From assembly GCF_900111775.1 (NCBI RefSeq), contig NZ_FOJJ01000038.1:124001-188000 (forward strand): 64,000 bases of DNA, read 5' to 3'. The stretch is from Desulfuromonas acetexigens. GTDB taxonomy: Bacteria; Desulfobacterota; Desulfuromonadia; Desulfuromonadales; Trichloromonadaceae. The notes beneath the pieces were generated by a model. The model was given only the letters and a program-made list of their open reading frames with translations, searched no databases and had not been told where the DNA came from. The translations under genes and the position numbers were made by a program. Position 1 is the stretch's first letter. Each line of letters opens with the position of its first letter. Below are positions 56,814-64,000 of this stretch, one piece after another.

Positions 56814-58232
56814 ATGTCCATCCATAGAATCCTGGTTGCCGATGACGAGGAGAGCATTCGCTGGGTTCTCGCCAAGTCTTTGGGCAAACTCGGTTACCAG
56901 GTCGAGTTGGCAACCAGTGGCGATCAGGCCCTGACCTTGCTTCAGGAAAAACCCTTTGACCTGGCAGTCCTCGACATCAAAATGCCGGGACTTTCGGGGC
57001 TTGACCTGCTCAGCCGTATCCACCAGGAACGTCCGGCTCTTCCTATTGTGGTCATGACCGCCGAATCGACCATGGCGAACGCCGTCGAAGCGATGAAGCG
57101 GGGAGCCTACGACTATCTGACCAAACCTTTCGACTTGGAGGCCCTCGACGCCATCATCCTGCGCGCCAATCAGGCCACGGAAATGGAACCCCCGAGTAAG
57201 ACGGAACCGCCTCCCCAGCCCCTCGACCGTACCCTGATCGGGCGCAGTCGGCCGATGCAAGAAGTCTACAAGGTTCTCGGCAAGGTCGCCGCCTCCGACG
57301 TCACCGTACTCATTACCGGGGAATCGGGAACCGGTAAGGAGTTGGTGGCCCGGGCTATCCACGGGAACAGCGCCCGGCTCAACAAGCCCTTTCTCGCCCT
57401 CAACTGCGCTGCCATTCCGCGCGAACTCCTGGAAAGCGAGCTTTTCGGCTTTGAAAAGGGGGCCTTTACCGGCGCCAACGAGCGCAAGATCGGCAAATTC
57501 GAGCAGGCCCACGGCGGCAGCCTTTTTCTCGACGAAATCGGCGACATGCCCCTGGAATTACAGGCCAAGCTCTTACGGGTGCTACAAGAAAAGGAGATCA
57601 CCCGTACCGGGGGGGTCACCAATATCTCCGTCGATGTGCGGATCATCGCCGCCACCAACCAGGATCTTCAGGAACAGGTGCGCGCCAAGGGTTTTCGCGA
57701 AGACCTTTACTACCGCCTGAATGTCATTCCCATCAGCCTCCCCGCCCTGCGCGAGCGAGCCGAGGACATCCCCCTGCTGGTCGATTTTTTCCTGCGCCAA
57801 TTACAGGCCAAACAGAACCTCGCGGCGCGGGCCTGCAGCGCCGAAGCCCTGGCCGGGCTACAACACTATTCCTGGCCCGGAAACGTGCGGGAACTGGAAA
57901 ACGCCATTCAGCGCGCCGCTCTTCTCTCCCCCAACCCCCAACTGACCCTGGACGATTTCCCCTTTCTGGCAACAGCCTGCGGAGGCGACCAGGACGAATC
58001 CCTCGAAGCGTTGATCGCCCGCAAACTGAACTGCTCACTGATGCAGATGAATGTCCAGGAACTGGACAACCTCTATGATATGGTCCTACATCAGATGGAA
58101 CGGCCTCTGATCAACATCGTTCTCGACAAAACGAGGGGAAATCAGGTCAAAGCCGCCGAAATCCTTGGTATCAATCGCAATACCCTGCGAAAAAAAATCC
58201 AGACCTTGGGGATCGACCTGAAAAAAGACTAA
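56814..58232 (+). CDS. NtrC-like sigma-54-dependent response regulator
   Basis: A 472-residue enhancer-binding protein. The receiver has D54 in VLDIKMPG. The AAA+ domain has Walker A GESGTGKE, the sigma-54 contact loop GAFTGA, FLDEIGDMP and REDLYYRLNVIP. A Fis-type C-terminal helix-turn-helix follows (GNQVKAAEILGINRNTLRKKIQTLGI). It is 24 bp downstream of the ntrB-like gene. Together with the NtrX-like protein, two sigma-54 activators lie within 6 kb. A strong terminator follows immediately. Confidence 0.94.
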   Translation: MSIHRILVADDEESIRWVLAKSLGKLGYQVELATSGDQALTLLQEKPFDLAVLDIKMPGLSGLDLLSRIHQERPALPIVVMTAESTMANAVEAMKRGAYDYLTKPFDLEALDAIILRANQATEMEPPSKTEPPPQPLDRTLIGRSRPMQEVYKVLGKVAASDVTVLITGESGTGKELVARAIHGNSARLNKPFLALNCAAIPRELLESELFGFEKGAFTGANERKIGKFEQAHGGSLFLDEIGDMPLELQAKLLRVLQEKEITRTGGVTNISVDVRIIAATNQDLQEQVRAKGFREDLYYRLNVIPISLPALRERAEDIPLLVDFFLRQLQAKQNLAARACSAEALAGLQHYSWPGNVRELENAIQRAALLSPNPQLTLDDFPFLATACGGDQDESLEALIARKLNCSLMQMNVQELDNLYDMVLHQMERPLINIVLDKTRGNQVKAAEILGINRNTLRKKIQTLGIDLKKD

Positions 58233-58266
58233 AAAAGCCCCGGAGAATAAACTCCGGGGCTTTTTT
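58231..58266. terminator. Bidirectional terminator between ntrC-like and dnaB genes
   Basis: AAAAAAGCCCCGGAG pairs with CTCCGGGGCTTTTTT around ATAAA. It overlaps the ntrC stop by two bases and serves both convergent transcripts. Confidence 0.93.
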
Positions 58267-58287
58267 ACGAGGAATTGCACGGGGGAC

Positions 58288-59658
58288 TCAGTAACCGCCT
58301 TCCCGTTTACTCTGGTTTTCAAACCGGGTGAACTCCCCGCGAAAGGTGAGATGCACGCTGCCGATGGGACCGTTACGCTGTTTGCCGATAATGACCTCAG
58401 CGTCTTTGTCGTGCCCCTTGTCGCAGGAATTGTCCCGACGTTTGCATGCCTCGCAGTAGACGGCGTCACGATAGATGAACATGATCACGTCGGCGTCCTG
58501 CTCAATCGCCCCGGACTCCCGCAGGTCGGCCATCATCGGACGCTTATCGGTGCGGCTTTCGAGGGAGCGGTTAAGCTGGGAAAGAGCAACGACCGGCACG
58601 TGGAGTTCCTTGGCCAGAGCCTTGAGGGAGCGGGAAATTTCGGAAATCTCCTGCTGTCGGCTCTCGGCGTTGCGTCCTTGCATCAGCTGCAAATAGTCAA
58701 CGACGACCAGACCCAAGTCATGTTCCGCTTTGAGGCGGCGGGCCTTGGCCCGCAATTCGAGGACCGAGATACTCGGGGTGTCGTCGATGAAGATCGGCGC
58801 CTCACTGAGCAGCCCGGCCCCATTGGTCAGTTTGGGCCAATCCGATTCACCAAGGTGGCCGGTACGCAGACGGCTGGCGTCGACCCGGGAAACGGAACAG
58901 AGTAAACGCTGCACCAACTGTTCCTTCCCCATCTCCAGGGAGAAGACGATACTGGGCACCGGCTTGGCGGCGTGCAAGGCGGCATGCTCGACGATATTGA
59001 GACAAAAGGCGGTCTTGCCCATGGAGGGGCGGGCGGCGATGATGACCAGATCCCCACCCTGCAAGCCCGCCGTCATCAGGTCAAGATCGCTGAAACCGGT
59101 GGGAACCCCGGTGATCAGTTCTTTGCGGTCATAGAGTTTTTCGATGGTTTTGAAGGTATCCTTCATGATTTCCCGGGTCGAGAAATAGGAAGGCTTGGCC
59201 TTGGAACCGGCGATTTCGAAGATGGATTTTTCGGCCCAGTCGAGATCCGCTTCAACATCCCCCCCCTCGTAGCCGCGGGTGGCGATCTCGGTAGCGACTT
59301 GGATCAACCGGCGCGACACCGCCTTGTCCTTGACCATGCGGCAGTAGTAGACGATGTTCGCGGCGGTGGGGACGTAATCGACGAGGGTCGCCAGGTAGGC
59401 ACTACCGCCGACCGCCTCAAGATCACCCTTCAACTGGAGGGCAGCGGTCAGGGTCACGAGGTCGGCAGGTTCCCCTTTGTCACTGAGATCGATCAGGGCG
59501 GAGAAGATTTTGCGGTGGGCTTCACGATAGAAGTCCTCGGGGCGGAGGATTTCCAGCGCCTTGTTGAGGGCTTCATTTTCCAGGAGGACGCCGCCGAGCA
59601 CGGACATCTCCCCTTCCAGACTCTGTGGAGGAAGGCGATGAGCAGGCAGTTCTACCAT
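58288..59658 (-). CDS. dnaB: Replicative DNA helicase DnaB
   Basis: A 456-residue hexameric helicase of the replication fork. The N-terminal domain begins LPPQSLEGEMSVLGGVLLENEALNKALEIL. The RecA-like C-terminal domain has Walker A ARPSMGKTAF near residue 210, Walker B LGLVVVDYLQLM and ALSQLNRSLESRTDKRPMMADLRESGAIEQDADVI-type blocks. No intein is present. It is the last gene of the rpsF-rpsR-DUF2232-rplI-dnaB group, with a 16-bp-stem hairpin before it. Confidence 0.97.
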   Translation of the reverse strand: MVELPAHRLPPQSLEGEMSVLGGVLLENEALNKALEILRPEDFYREAHRKIFSALIDLSDKGEPADLVTLTAALQLKGDLEAVGGSAYLATLVDYVPTAANIVYYCRMVKDKAVSRRLIQVATEIATRGYEGGDVEADLDWAEKSIFEIAGSKAKPSYFSTREIMKDTFKTIEKLYDRKELITGVPTGFSDLDLMTAGLQGGDLVIIAARPSMGKTAFCLNIVEHAALHAAKPVPSIVFSLEMGKEQLVQRLLCSVSRVDASRLRTGHLGESDWPKLTNGAGLLSEAPIFIDDTPSISVLELRAKARRLKAEHDLGLVVVDYLQLMQGRNAESRQQEISEISRSLKALAKELHVPVVALSQLNRSLESRTDKRPMMADLRESGAIEQDADVIMFIYRDAVYCEACKRRDNSCDKGHDKDAEVIIGKQRNGPIGSVHLTFRGEFTRFENQSKREGGY

Positions 59659-59679
59659 GGGAGGGTGTAACTCCGGATG

Positions 59680-59714
59680 GACGAAGCGGAGCCGGTAACC
59701 GGCTCCGCTTCGTC
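59680..59714 (-). terminator. Perfect hairpin between rplI and dnaB
   Basis: GACGAAGCGGAGCCGG pairs perfectly with CCGGCTCCGCTTCGTC over 16 bp around a 3-nt loop. On the coding (minus) strand it is followed by CATCCGG, not T residues. It may act as a partial terminator, RNA processing site or mRNA stabiliser between abundant rplI and low-level dnaB messages. Confidence 0.6.
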
Positions 59715-59721
59715 TTCGGTT

Positions 59722-60168
59722 TTATTCTGCGGCAGTAACGATGACCTTGATCGAGGCAACGACTCCGGCCGGCAATTTCACCGGAACCTGATAATCGCCG
59801 AGCGCCTTGATCGGCTCGTCGAGAACGATCTTCTTACGATCGACCTCAATCCCGGCTTCGACCAGCTTAGCGCCGATTTCCATGGAAGTAACCGAACCGA
59901 AGAGCTTGCCGTCCTCACCCGCGCGATGGGCGAAGGAACAGGTCAGAGCCTCAATCTGCTTTTTGAGCAGTTCGGCGCCCTGAGTCAGTTTCTGAAGCTT
60001 GCGCTCCAGCTGACGCTTGCGATGTTCGAGTTCCTTGACGTTCCGCGGATTGGCTTCCACGGCCATTCCGCCGGGAATCAAAAAATTGCGCGCATAACCG
60101 GGCTTGACATTGACCATCTGGCCGATCGTGCCAAGTTTTTCCACATTTTCGGTAAGAATGATATTCAT
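59722..60168 (-). CDS. rplI: Ribosomal protein bL9
   Basis: A 148-residue large-subunit protein. The N-terminal RNA-binding domain MNIILTENVEKLGTIGQMVNVKPGYARNFLIPGGMA is diagnostic. A long connecting helix (residues about 45-75) leads to the C-terminal domain, which holds GEDGKLFGSVT and VDRKKIVL. The gene follows DUF2232 by 26 bp in the usual order. Confidence 0.98.
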   Translation of the reverse strand: MNIILTENVEKLGTIGQMVNVKPGYARNFLIPGGMAVEANPRNVKELEHRKRQLERKLQKLTQGAELLKKQIEALTCSFAHRAGEDGKLFGSVTSMEIGAKLVEAGIEVDRKKIVLDEPIKALGDYQVPVKLPAGVVASIKVIVTAAE

Positions 60169-60194
60169 GAATCGTGATCTCCTCTATTAAAGAT

Positions 60195-61142
60195 CTAGGT
60201 CTTTTTTTCTTTAGGGTTACGAAAATCCAGCCACAAATCAAAGATGCCGATACCGGTGACGACAGCCGGCAGGGGATTGACGATAACCAGCATCATATAC
60301 CCCATCACCCGCAGGAAAGGCGCGGTGCCGCGACGCTGGAAAAAATGCGCCACCACCGCCATGCCCTGCAGAAAATAGACCGGCAAAAGCAGGGTCAGAA
60401 GGTTGACAGAGAGCTGTTGAGCCAAACCGGTCGCGAAGAAAACCCCAAATCCCCCAAGGATAACCCCCCAGATCAGGACTTCCGGAGCCTTCCAGAGATA
60501 GAGGGGAGGGCCGGGAATCCGATAATGACCCTGGGATAATCGCGCCAGGAGAATGACCACCAGCAACAACAAGGCACTGTTAGCGACCATGATCAACGCG
60601 GGATAGGCCGCAAGGAGATAGTCGGCGGTGCCGGCGGTCAGCGCCTTGAGCTCCTCCGCCTGGGTCGGAGTCAGTTCCGCTTGCTGATAAAATTCGTCAA
60701 CCTTGGCCAACTCGCCCTGGATGTAGCCGGAAACCACCTCTGTTGTGGCTTGATCACTATACTGAGCGTAAGCGAAGAGTAATGATACCGAGAGCAGCGT
60801 TCCGATCAGGGCGGTTGCCCCGATCGCTCGATCCCAGGGCTGACCTCGCAACAGGAAACGGGGGAGGATCAGAGAAGCCAGGCCGAATTGCAACAGGTAA
60901 AGGAGTCCGCCGCCGGGGCCATCGATCAACCACAAAGTTCCGGAAACAAGAAAGACAACGCCTAGGCCAGACGCCAGACCACGGCGCATCTGCACGTAGC
61001 CAGCAGGCAACGGACTGAGCATTGCCAGCACCATGCCGGCTGGGCCGAGGACTCCTGCGGCCCAAAGCAGGCCCAGGGTTGCGGCAGCTCCGAGTAACTG
61101 GTACAGAGCCGCCGGTCCGGGAGTCCCAGGGGTAAAGCGCAC
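60195..61142 (-). CDS. DUF2232 (YybS-like) membrane protein
   Basis: A 315-residue polytopic inner-membrane protein with about eight hydrophobic segments. It belongs to the DUF2232/YybS family by context, between rpsR and rplI, and by its pattern: ALYQLLGAAATLGLLWAAG start, a YVQMRRG loop, and GLAQQLSVNLLTLLLPVYFLQGMAVVAHFFQRRG near the end. Function is unknown, though the position is conserved across Firmicutes and Desulfuromonadales. It starts 15 bp after rpsR. Confidence 0.9.
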   Translation of the reverse strand: MRFTPGTPGPAALYQLLGAAATLGLLWAAGVLGPAGMVLAMLSPLPAGYVQMRRGLASGLGVVFLVSGTLWLIDGPGGGLLYLLQFGLASLILPRFLLRGQPWDRAIGATALIGTLLSVSLLFAYAQYSDQATTEVVSGYIQGELAKVDEFYQQAELTPTQAEELKALTAGTADYLLAAYPALIMVANSALLLLVVILLARLSQGHYRIPGPPLYLWKAPEVLIWGVILGGFGVFFATGLAQQLSVNLLTLLLPVYFLQGMAVVAHFFQRRGTAPFLRVMGYMMLVIVNPLPAVVTGIGIFDLWLDFRNPKEKKT

Positions 61143-61157
61143 CGGTTCGTCCCCTGA

Positions 61158-61427
61158 CTAATCGACGTTGTGGGCCGAAGTGAAGGGCAGCAGCGCGATG
61201 TTACGGGCGCGCTTGATCGCTTCGGTCACCTTGCGCTGATGGATAGCGCAATTCCCGGAGATACGACGGGGAACAATCTTGCCCCGCTCGGAGACGAAAT
61301 AGCGCAGGGTCCGGATCTCTTTGTAATCGATCTTCAGGGTTTTATCGCCACAGAAGCGGCAGCCTTTACGACGGGTGAAACGGCGACGGGGCGCAGCCGG
61401 ACGAGACGGTTTGTTGGGATAGCTCAT
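61158..61427 (-). CDS. rpsR: Ribosomal protein bS18
   Basis: An 89-residue small-subunit protein. The N-terminal [16 protein letters not shown] carries a cysteine pair seen in many S18 proteins. The core [51 protein letters not shown]-type sequence follows. It is 30 bp downstream of rpsF. Confidence 0.98.
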   Translation of the reverse strand: MSYPNKPSRPAAPRRRFTRRKGCRFCGDKTLKIDYKEIRTLRYFVSERGKIVPRRISGNCAIHQRKVTEAIKRARNIALLPFTSAHNVD

Positions 61428-61457
61428 ATCTACAATCTCCTTTTAAGCGGGAATGGA

Positions 61458-61823
61458 TTACTCGTTGTCCTCGACTTCTTCCTCAACATCCTCGGCGCCT
61501 TCGGTCTCACCGGCAGCAGGGACAGTCTCCTGATAGCCGTTCTCGAGAAGAACCGTCTGGAACTTAATGACGTTCTCGTTGATCCGCATACGGCGCTCAA
61601 GCTCGGCAATGACATCGGCAGCCGCTTCATACGCCATCAGGACATAAGTGCCGCGCCCTTGTTTTTTGACCGGATAGGCGAGTTTGCGAGTCCCCCATTC
61701 ATCGACCTTCAGGACATTGGCCTTGAGACCCTCCAGGATCCCCTTGAATTTTTCGACGATAGCCTGGTAGCCATCGCCGACAATCTCGGGATGAACGATG
61801 TAGATAGTTTCGTAGGTACGCAT
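61458..61823 (-). CDS. rpsF: Ribosomal protein bS6
   Basis: A 121-residue small-subunit protein starting at the ATG at 61823, with GAGGAGG upstream; the frame continues to 61895 without homology. MRTYETIYIVHPEI, WGTRKLAYPVKKQGRGTYVLM and RINENVIKFQTVLL are typical. The acidic tail (EGAEDVEEEVEDNE) is as in many bS6 proteins. It heads the rpsF-rpsR-DUF2232-rplI-dnaB group. A possible promoter TTGCTC-N16-TAATAA lies in the GC-rich leader. Confidence 0.97.
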   Translation of the reverse strand: MRTYETIYIVHPEIVGDGYQAIVEKFKGILEGLKANVLKVDEWGTRKLAYPVKKQGRGTYVLMAYEAAADVIAELERRMRINENVIKFQTVLLENGYQETVPAAGETEGAEDVEEEVEDNE

Positions 61824-61920
61824 TGATGGAACCTCCTCATGGGTTATTAGCCCCGGACCACCCCGGAGCAAGGAGCAGGCGCTCGGCGCCGGCAAAAAAT
61901 TGAACTTGATTTAATAACAC

Positions 61921-61946
61921 AATCTGCTGGTAAATGCCAGCAGATT
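61921..61946 (-). terminator. Hairpin after ychF
   Basis: AATCTGCTGG pairs with CCAGCAGATT over 10 bp around a 6-nt loop, eight bases after the ychF stop. On the minus strand it is followed by GTGTTATT, a poor T-tract. Confidence 0.65.
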
Positions 61947-61953
61947 TTCCCTG

Positions 61954-63048
61954 TCAGACGTTGAAACGGAAGTGCATGATATCGCCATCCGTAACAACAT
62001 ATTCCTTCCCTTCCAGGCGCATCAGACCCTTCTCCTTGGCCCCGGCTTCACCGCCACAGCGGATGAAATCGTCAAAGGCAATGACCTCGGCGCGGATGAA
62101 GCCCTTTTCGAAGTCGGTATGGATCACCCCGGCAGCAGCAGGGGCTTTGGCGCCGCGCTCAACCGTCCAGGCGCGCACCTCCTTAACCCCGGCGGTGAAG
62201 TAGGTGAGCAGCCCCAGTAACCGGTACCCAGCTTGAATCACACGGTCGAGACCCGACTGGTCAAGACCCAACTCCTGAAGGAATTCGGCCTTACCCTCAT
62301 CGTCCAGTTCGGCGATCTCCGCTTCGATCTTGCCGCAAATGGTGACCATTTCGGCTCCCTCGGCGGCAGCAAACTCGCGCAGACTGGCGACATAGGGGTG
62401 GCGACCATCCAGATCATCCTCCGCGACGTTGGCAACATAGAGCAGAGGCTTGGCGGTAATCAGATGCAAATCCCGCAGGACCAGACGCTCTTCATCGGTC
62501 AACTCCGTCGCCCGTGCCGGCCGCCCTTGATCGAGGCATTGCTGAACCGCCTGCAAGACCGAGAGCTCGGATTGGCTCTTCTTGTCGCCGCTCTTGGCCT
62601 GTTTCTCGATACGCGTCATCCGTTTCTGCACGGTATCGAGATCGGCCAGATTAAGTTCGGTCTGGATGACCTCAACGTCCCGCATCGGGTCGATGGAACC
62701 GTCGACATGGACCACATTGTCATCGTCGAAACAGCGGACAATATGAGCAATAGCATCGACCTGCCGGATATGCCCGAGAAACTGGTTGCCCAGCCCCTCG
62801 CCGCGGCTCGCCCCCTTGACCAGACCGGCAATATCGACAAACTCGATGGTGGTCGGCAAAATCGCCTTGGGACGGACGATTTCCGCCAGCATGTTCAGCC
62901 GGGGATCGGGCACCCCAACCACACCGACATTCGGCTCGATCGTGCAGAAAGGGTAGTTGGCCGACTCAGCGCCAGCAGCGGTAATCGCATTAAAAATCGT
63001 CGATTTGCCGACATTGGGCAATCCGACAATGCCACATTTAAAACCCAT
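61954..63048 (-). CDS. ychF: YchF/Ola1 family ATPase
   Basis: A 364-residue P-loop protein of the Obg-related YchF family that prefers ATP and is linked to ribosome and stress functions. G1 is [12 protein letters not shown], and G3 [17 protein letters not shown] lies near residues 70-88. A coiled-coil insert follows, then the TGS-like C-terminal domain ([25 protein letters not shown]). Length is standard. It is a single gene with hairpins on both sides. Confidence 0.97.
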   Translation of the reverse strand: MGFKCGIVGLPNVGKSTIFNAITAAGAESANYPFCTIEPNVGVVGVPDPRLNMLAEIVRPKAILPTTIEFVDIAGLVKGASRGEGLGNQFLGHIRQVDAIAHIVRCFDDDNVVHVDGSIDPMRDVEVIQTELNLADLDTVQKRMTRIEKQAKSGDKKSQSELSVLQAVQQCLDQGRPARATELTDEERLVLRDLHLITAKPLLYVANVAEDDLDGRHPYVASLREFAAAEGAEMVTICGKIEAEIAELDDEGKAEFLQELGLDQSGLDRVIQAGYRLLGLLTYFTAGVKEVRAWTVERGAKAPAAAGVIHTDFEKGFIRAEVIAFDDFIRCGGEAGAKEKGLMRLEGKEYVVTDGDIMHFRFNV

Positions 63049-63072
63049 GGGTTAATCAATCTCCGGAAATAA

Positions 63073-63102
63073 GGATAGCCGGAGCTAAAGCCCCGGCTAT
63101 CC
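63073..63102 (-). terminator. Intrinsic terminator after the pyrophosphatase gene
   Basis: GGATAGCCGG pairs with CCGGCTATCC over 10 bp around a 10-nt loop. On the minus strand TTATTT follows. It separates the pyrophosphatase gene from ychF. Confidence 0.7.
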
Positions 63103-63126
63103 AGGTCATTCGATGTCGTTACAGGA

Positions 63127-64000
63127 TCACACCAGCAGCGGCGCGATAACCAGGGAAACAACGCTCATCAACTTGATCAAAATGTTCATGGAGGGACCGG
63201 AAGTATCCTTGAAGGGGTCGCCGACCGTATCGCCGACAACCGCGGCTTTGTGCGCTTCGCCGCCTTTCTTCTCCCCTTCCAGTTCCCCCTTCTCGATGTA
63301 CTTTTTGGCATTGTCCCAGGCGCCGCCACCGTTGGACATCATCAGCGCCAGCAGAACGCCGGAAAGGGTAGCGCCGGCGAGCATGCCCCCCAGGGCTTCC
63401 TTACCGAAAACCAGACCCATGAAGACCGGAGCGACGACTGCGACCACCCCAGGCAAGACCATTTCCTTGAGAGCAGCCTTAGCCGAAATATCGATGCATT
63501 TCTGTGAATCGGGCTTGACCCCTTCCTCGCCGGCGAGCAGGCCCGGAATTTCCCGGAATTGACGACGAATCTCGTCGACCATCTTACCGGCGGCGCGACC
63601 AACGCTGGTCATGGTCAAGGCCCCGATAAAGAAAGGCAGGGTGCCGCCGATAAAAAGCCCGACCACGACCCGGGGTTCAATCAGGTTGATGGCTTGAAGT
63701 TTAACGGTGGAGGCGTAAGCGGCAAAGAGCGCAAGGGCGGTCAAAGCCGCGGAACCGATGGCAAAGCCCTTGCCGATAGCGGCGGTGGTATTGCCGATGG
63801 CGTCGAGGCCGTCGGTGATTTTACGAACTTCGGGACCGAGGGCGGCCATTTCCGAAATGCCGCCGGCGTTATCGGCGATGGGACCGTAGGCGTCAACGGT
63901 CATGGTAACGCCAACCGTCGCCAGCATGCCGACCGCCGCAATACCGATACCATAAAGGCCGGCACAGGCGTTGGCGATAAGAATCGCAAGTGCGATCATA
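63127..64000 (-). CDS. hppA: Membrane-bound pyrophosphatase, K+-dependent type (3' part only)
   Basis: The C-terminal 290 residues or so of an integral-membrane pyrophosphatase; the 5' part lies beyond the right edge. These enzymes pump H+ or Na+ using pyrophosphate. Visible motifs are [15 protein letters not shown], the [24 protein letters not shown] segment, MVDEIRRQF and [34 protein letters not shown] at the end. An alanine in GNTTAA, instead of lysine, is the known mark of K+-dependent enzymes. H+ versus Na+ cannot be decided from the part seen. Confidence 0.95.
   Translation of the reverse strand, partial: MIALAILIANACAGLYGIGIAAVGMLATVGVTMTVDAYGPIADNAGGISEMAALGPEVRKITDGLDAIGNTTAAIGKGFAIGSAALTALALFAAYASTVKLQAINLIEPRVVVGLFIGGTLPFFIGALTMTSVGRAAGKMVDEIRRQFREIPGLLAGEEGVKPDSQKCIDISAKAALKEMVLPGVVAVVAPVFMGLVFGKEALGGMLAGATLSGVLLALMMSNGGGAWDNAKKYIEKGELEGEKKGGEAHKAAVVGDTVGDPFKDTSGPSMNILIKLMSVVSLVIAPLLV

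Noticed and set aside
61824-61920. S6-S18-binding leader RNA before rpsF
   Set aside because: The leader is GC-rich and could fold, but I could not identify the conserved bulge motif with confidence.

Overview
The window is 64 kb of gene-dense, GC-rich chromosome, most likely from a Gram-negative Desulfuromonadales/Geobacterales-type bacterium (Desulfuromonadota, formerly Deltaproteobacteria). Support: LPS and outer-membrane genes (lpxC, OmpA, lipoproteins), a citrate synthase of the eukaryote-like type known from Geobacteraceae, two sigma-54-type two-component systems (NtrYX-like and NtrBC-like), a PrkA/SpoVR/DUF444 stress cluster, and the arrangements yebC-ruvC-ruvA-ruvB and rpsF-rpsR-DUF2232-rplI-dnaB. 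No rRNA, tRNA, CRISPR array or complete insertion sequence was recognised.

Layout. 1-4.6 kb: the end of a LolA-like gene, two FtsX-type ABC permeases, an ABC ATPase and a beta-barrel protein, a Lol-like envelope transport unit. 4.7-6.1 kb: OmpA protein with five calcium-binding-type repeats. 6.2-7.8 kb: peroxiredoxin and XerC-type recombinase on the minus strand. 7.9-14.8 kb: PEP carboxylase, a small Cys protein, then a unit of lipase-like hydrolase, YjbQ, DUF362-ferredoxin and a receiver-PAS-kinase hybrid. 14.9-16.3 kb: beta-CASP metallo-hydrolase.

16.6-18.7 kb is an AT-rich island with an unknown gene and a putative PGN_0703-like restriction endonuclease without a methyltransferase. An orphan VapB antitoxin and a REP-like sequence lie on its right. 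19.0-28.1 kb (minus): acyl-ACP thioesterase, a short Smr protein, a TM2 protein, then PrkA-like kinase 2, SpoVR, DUF444 and PrkA kinase 1. 28.3-34.5 kb: NFU scaffold, MidA-like methyltransferase, cytochrome c lipoprotein, queF, lipocalin, a HigBA-type toxin-antitoxin pair, HAD phosphatase and glycerophosphodiesterase.

34.6-47.5 kb (plus): glpX, a cytidylate kinase-like/BON fusion, yebC-ruvCAB, a GGDEF-variant protein, a 777-residue protein of unknown family, queH, DUF2905, patatin, phasin-like and AarF/UbiB. 47.6-52.9 kb: lpxC behind a textbook -24/-12 promoter, NtrY-like and NtrX-like proteins, and a Cys-cluster protein. 53.0-58.2 kb: citrate synthase (minus) divergent from dusB-ntrB-ntrC. 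58.3-64 kb (minus): dnaB, rplI, DUF2232, rpsR, rpsF, ychF and the 3' part of a K+-dependent-type membrane pyrophosphatase.

The most notable non-gene signals are: the sigma-54 promoter of lpxC with an upstream 26-bp near-palindrome; a 15-bp palindrome between the divergent citrate synthase and dusB promoters; a promoter-plus-leader module duplicated in front of two unrelated genes; and a family of heptad-based inverted repeats placed between genes of the same orientation. Promoters and terminators are pattern matches made by eye; protein calls come from recognised motifs and context, without database searches.
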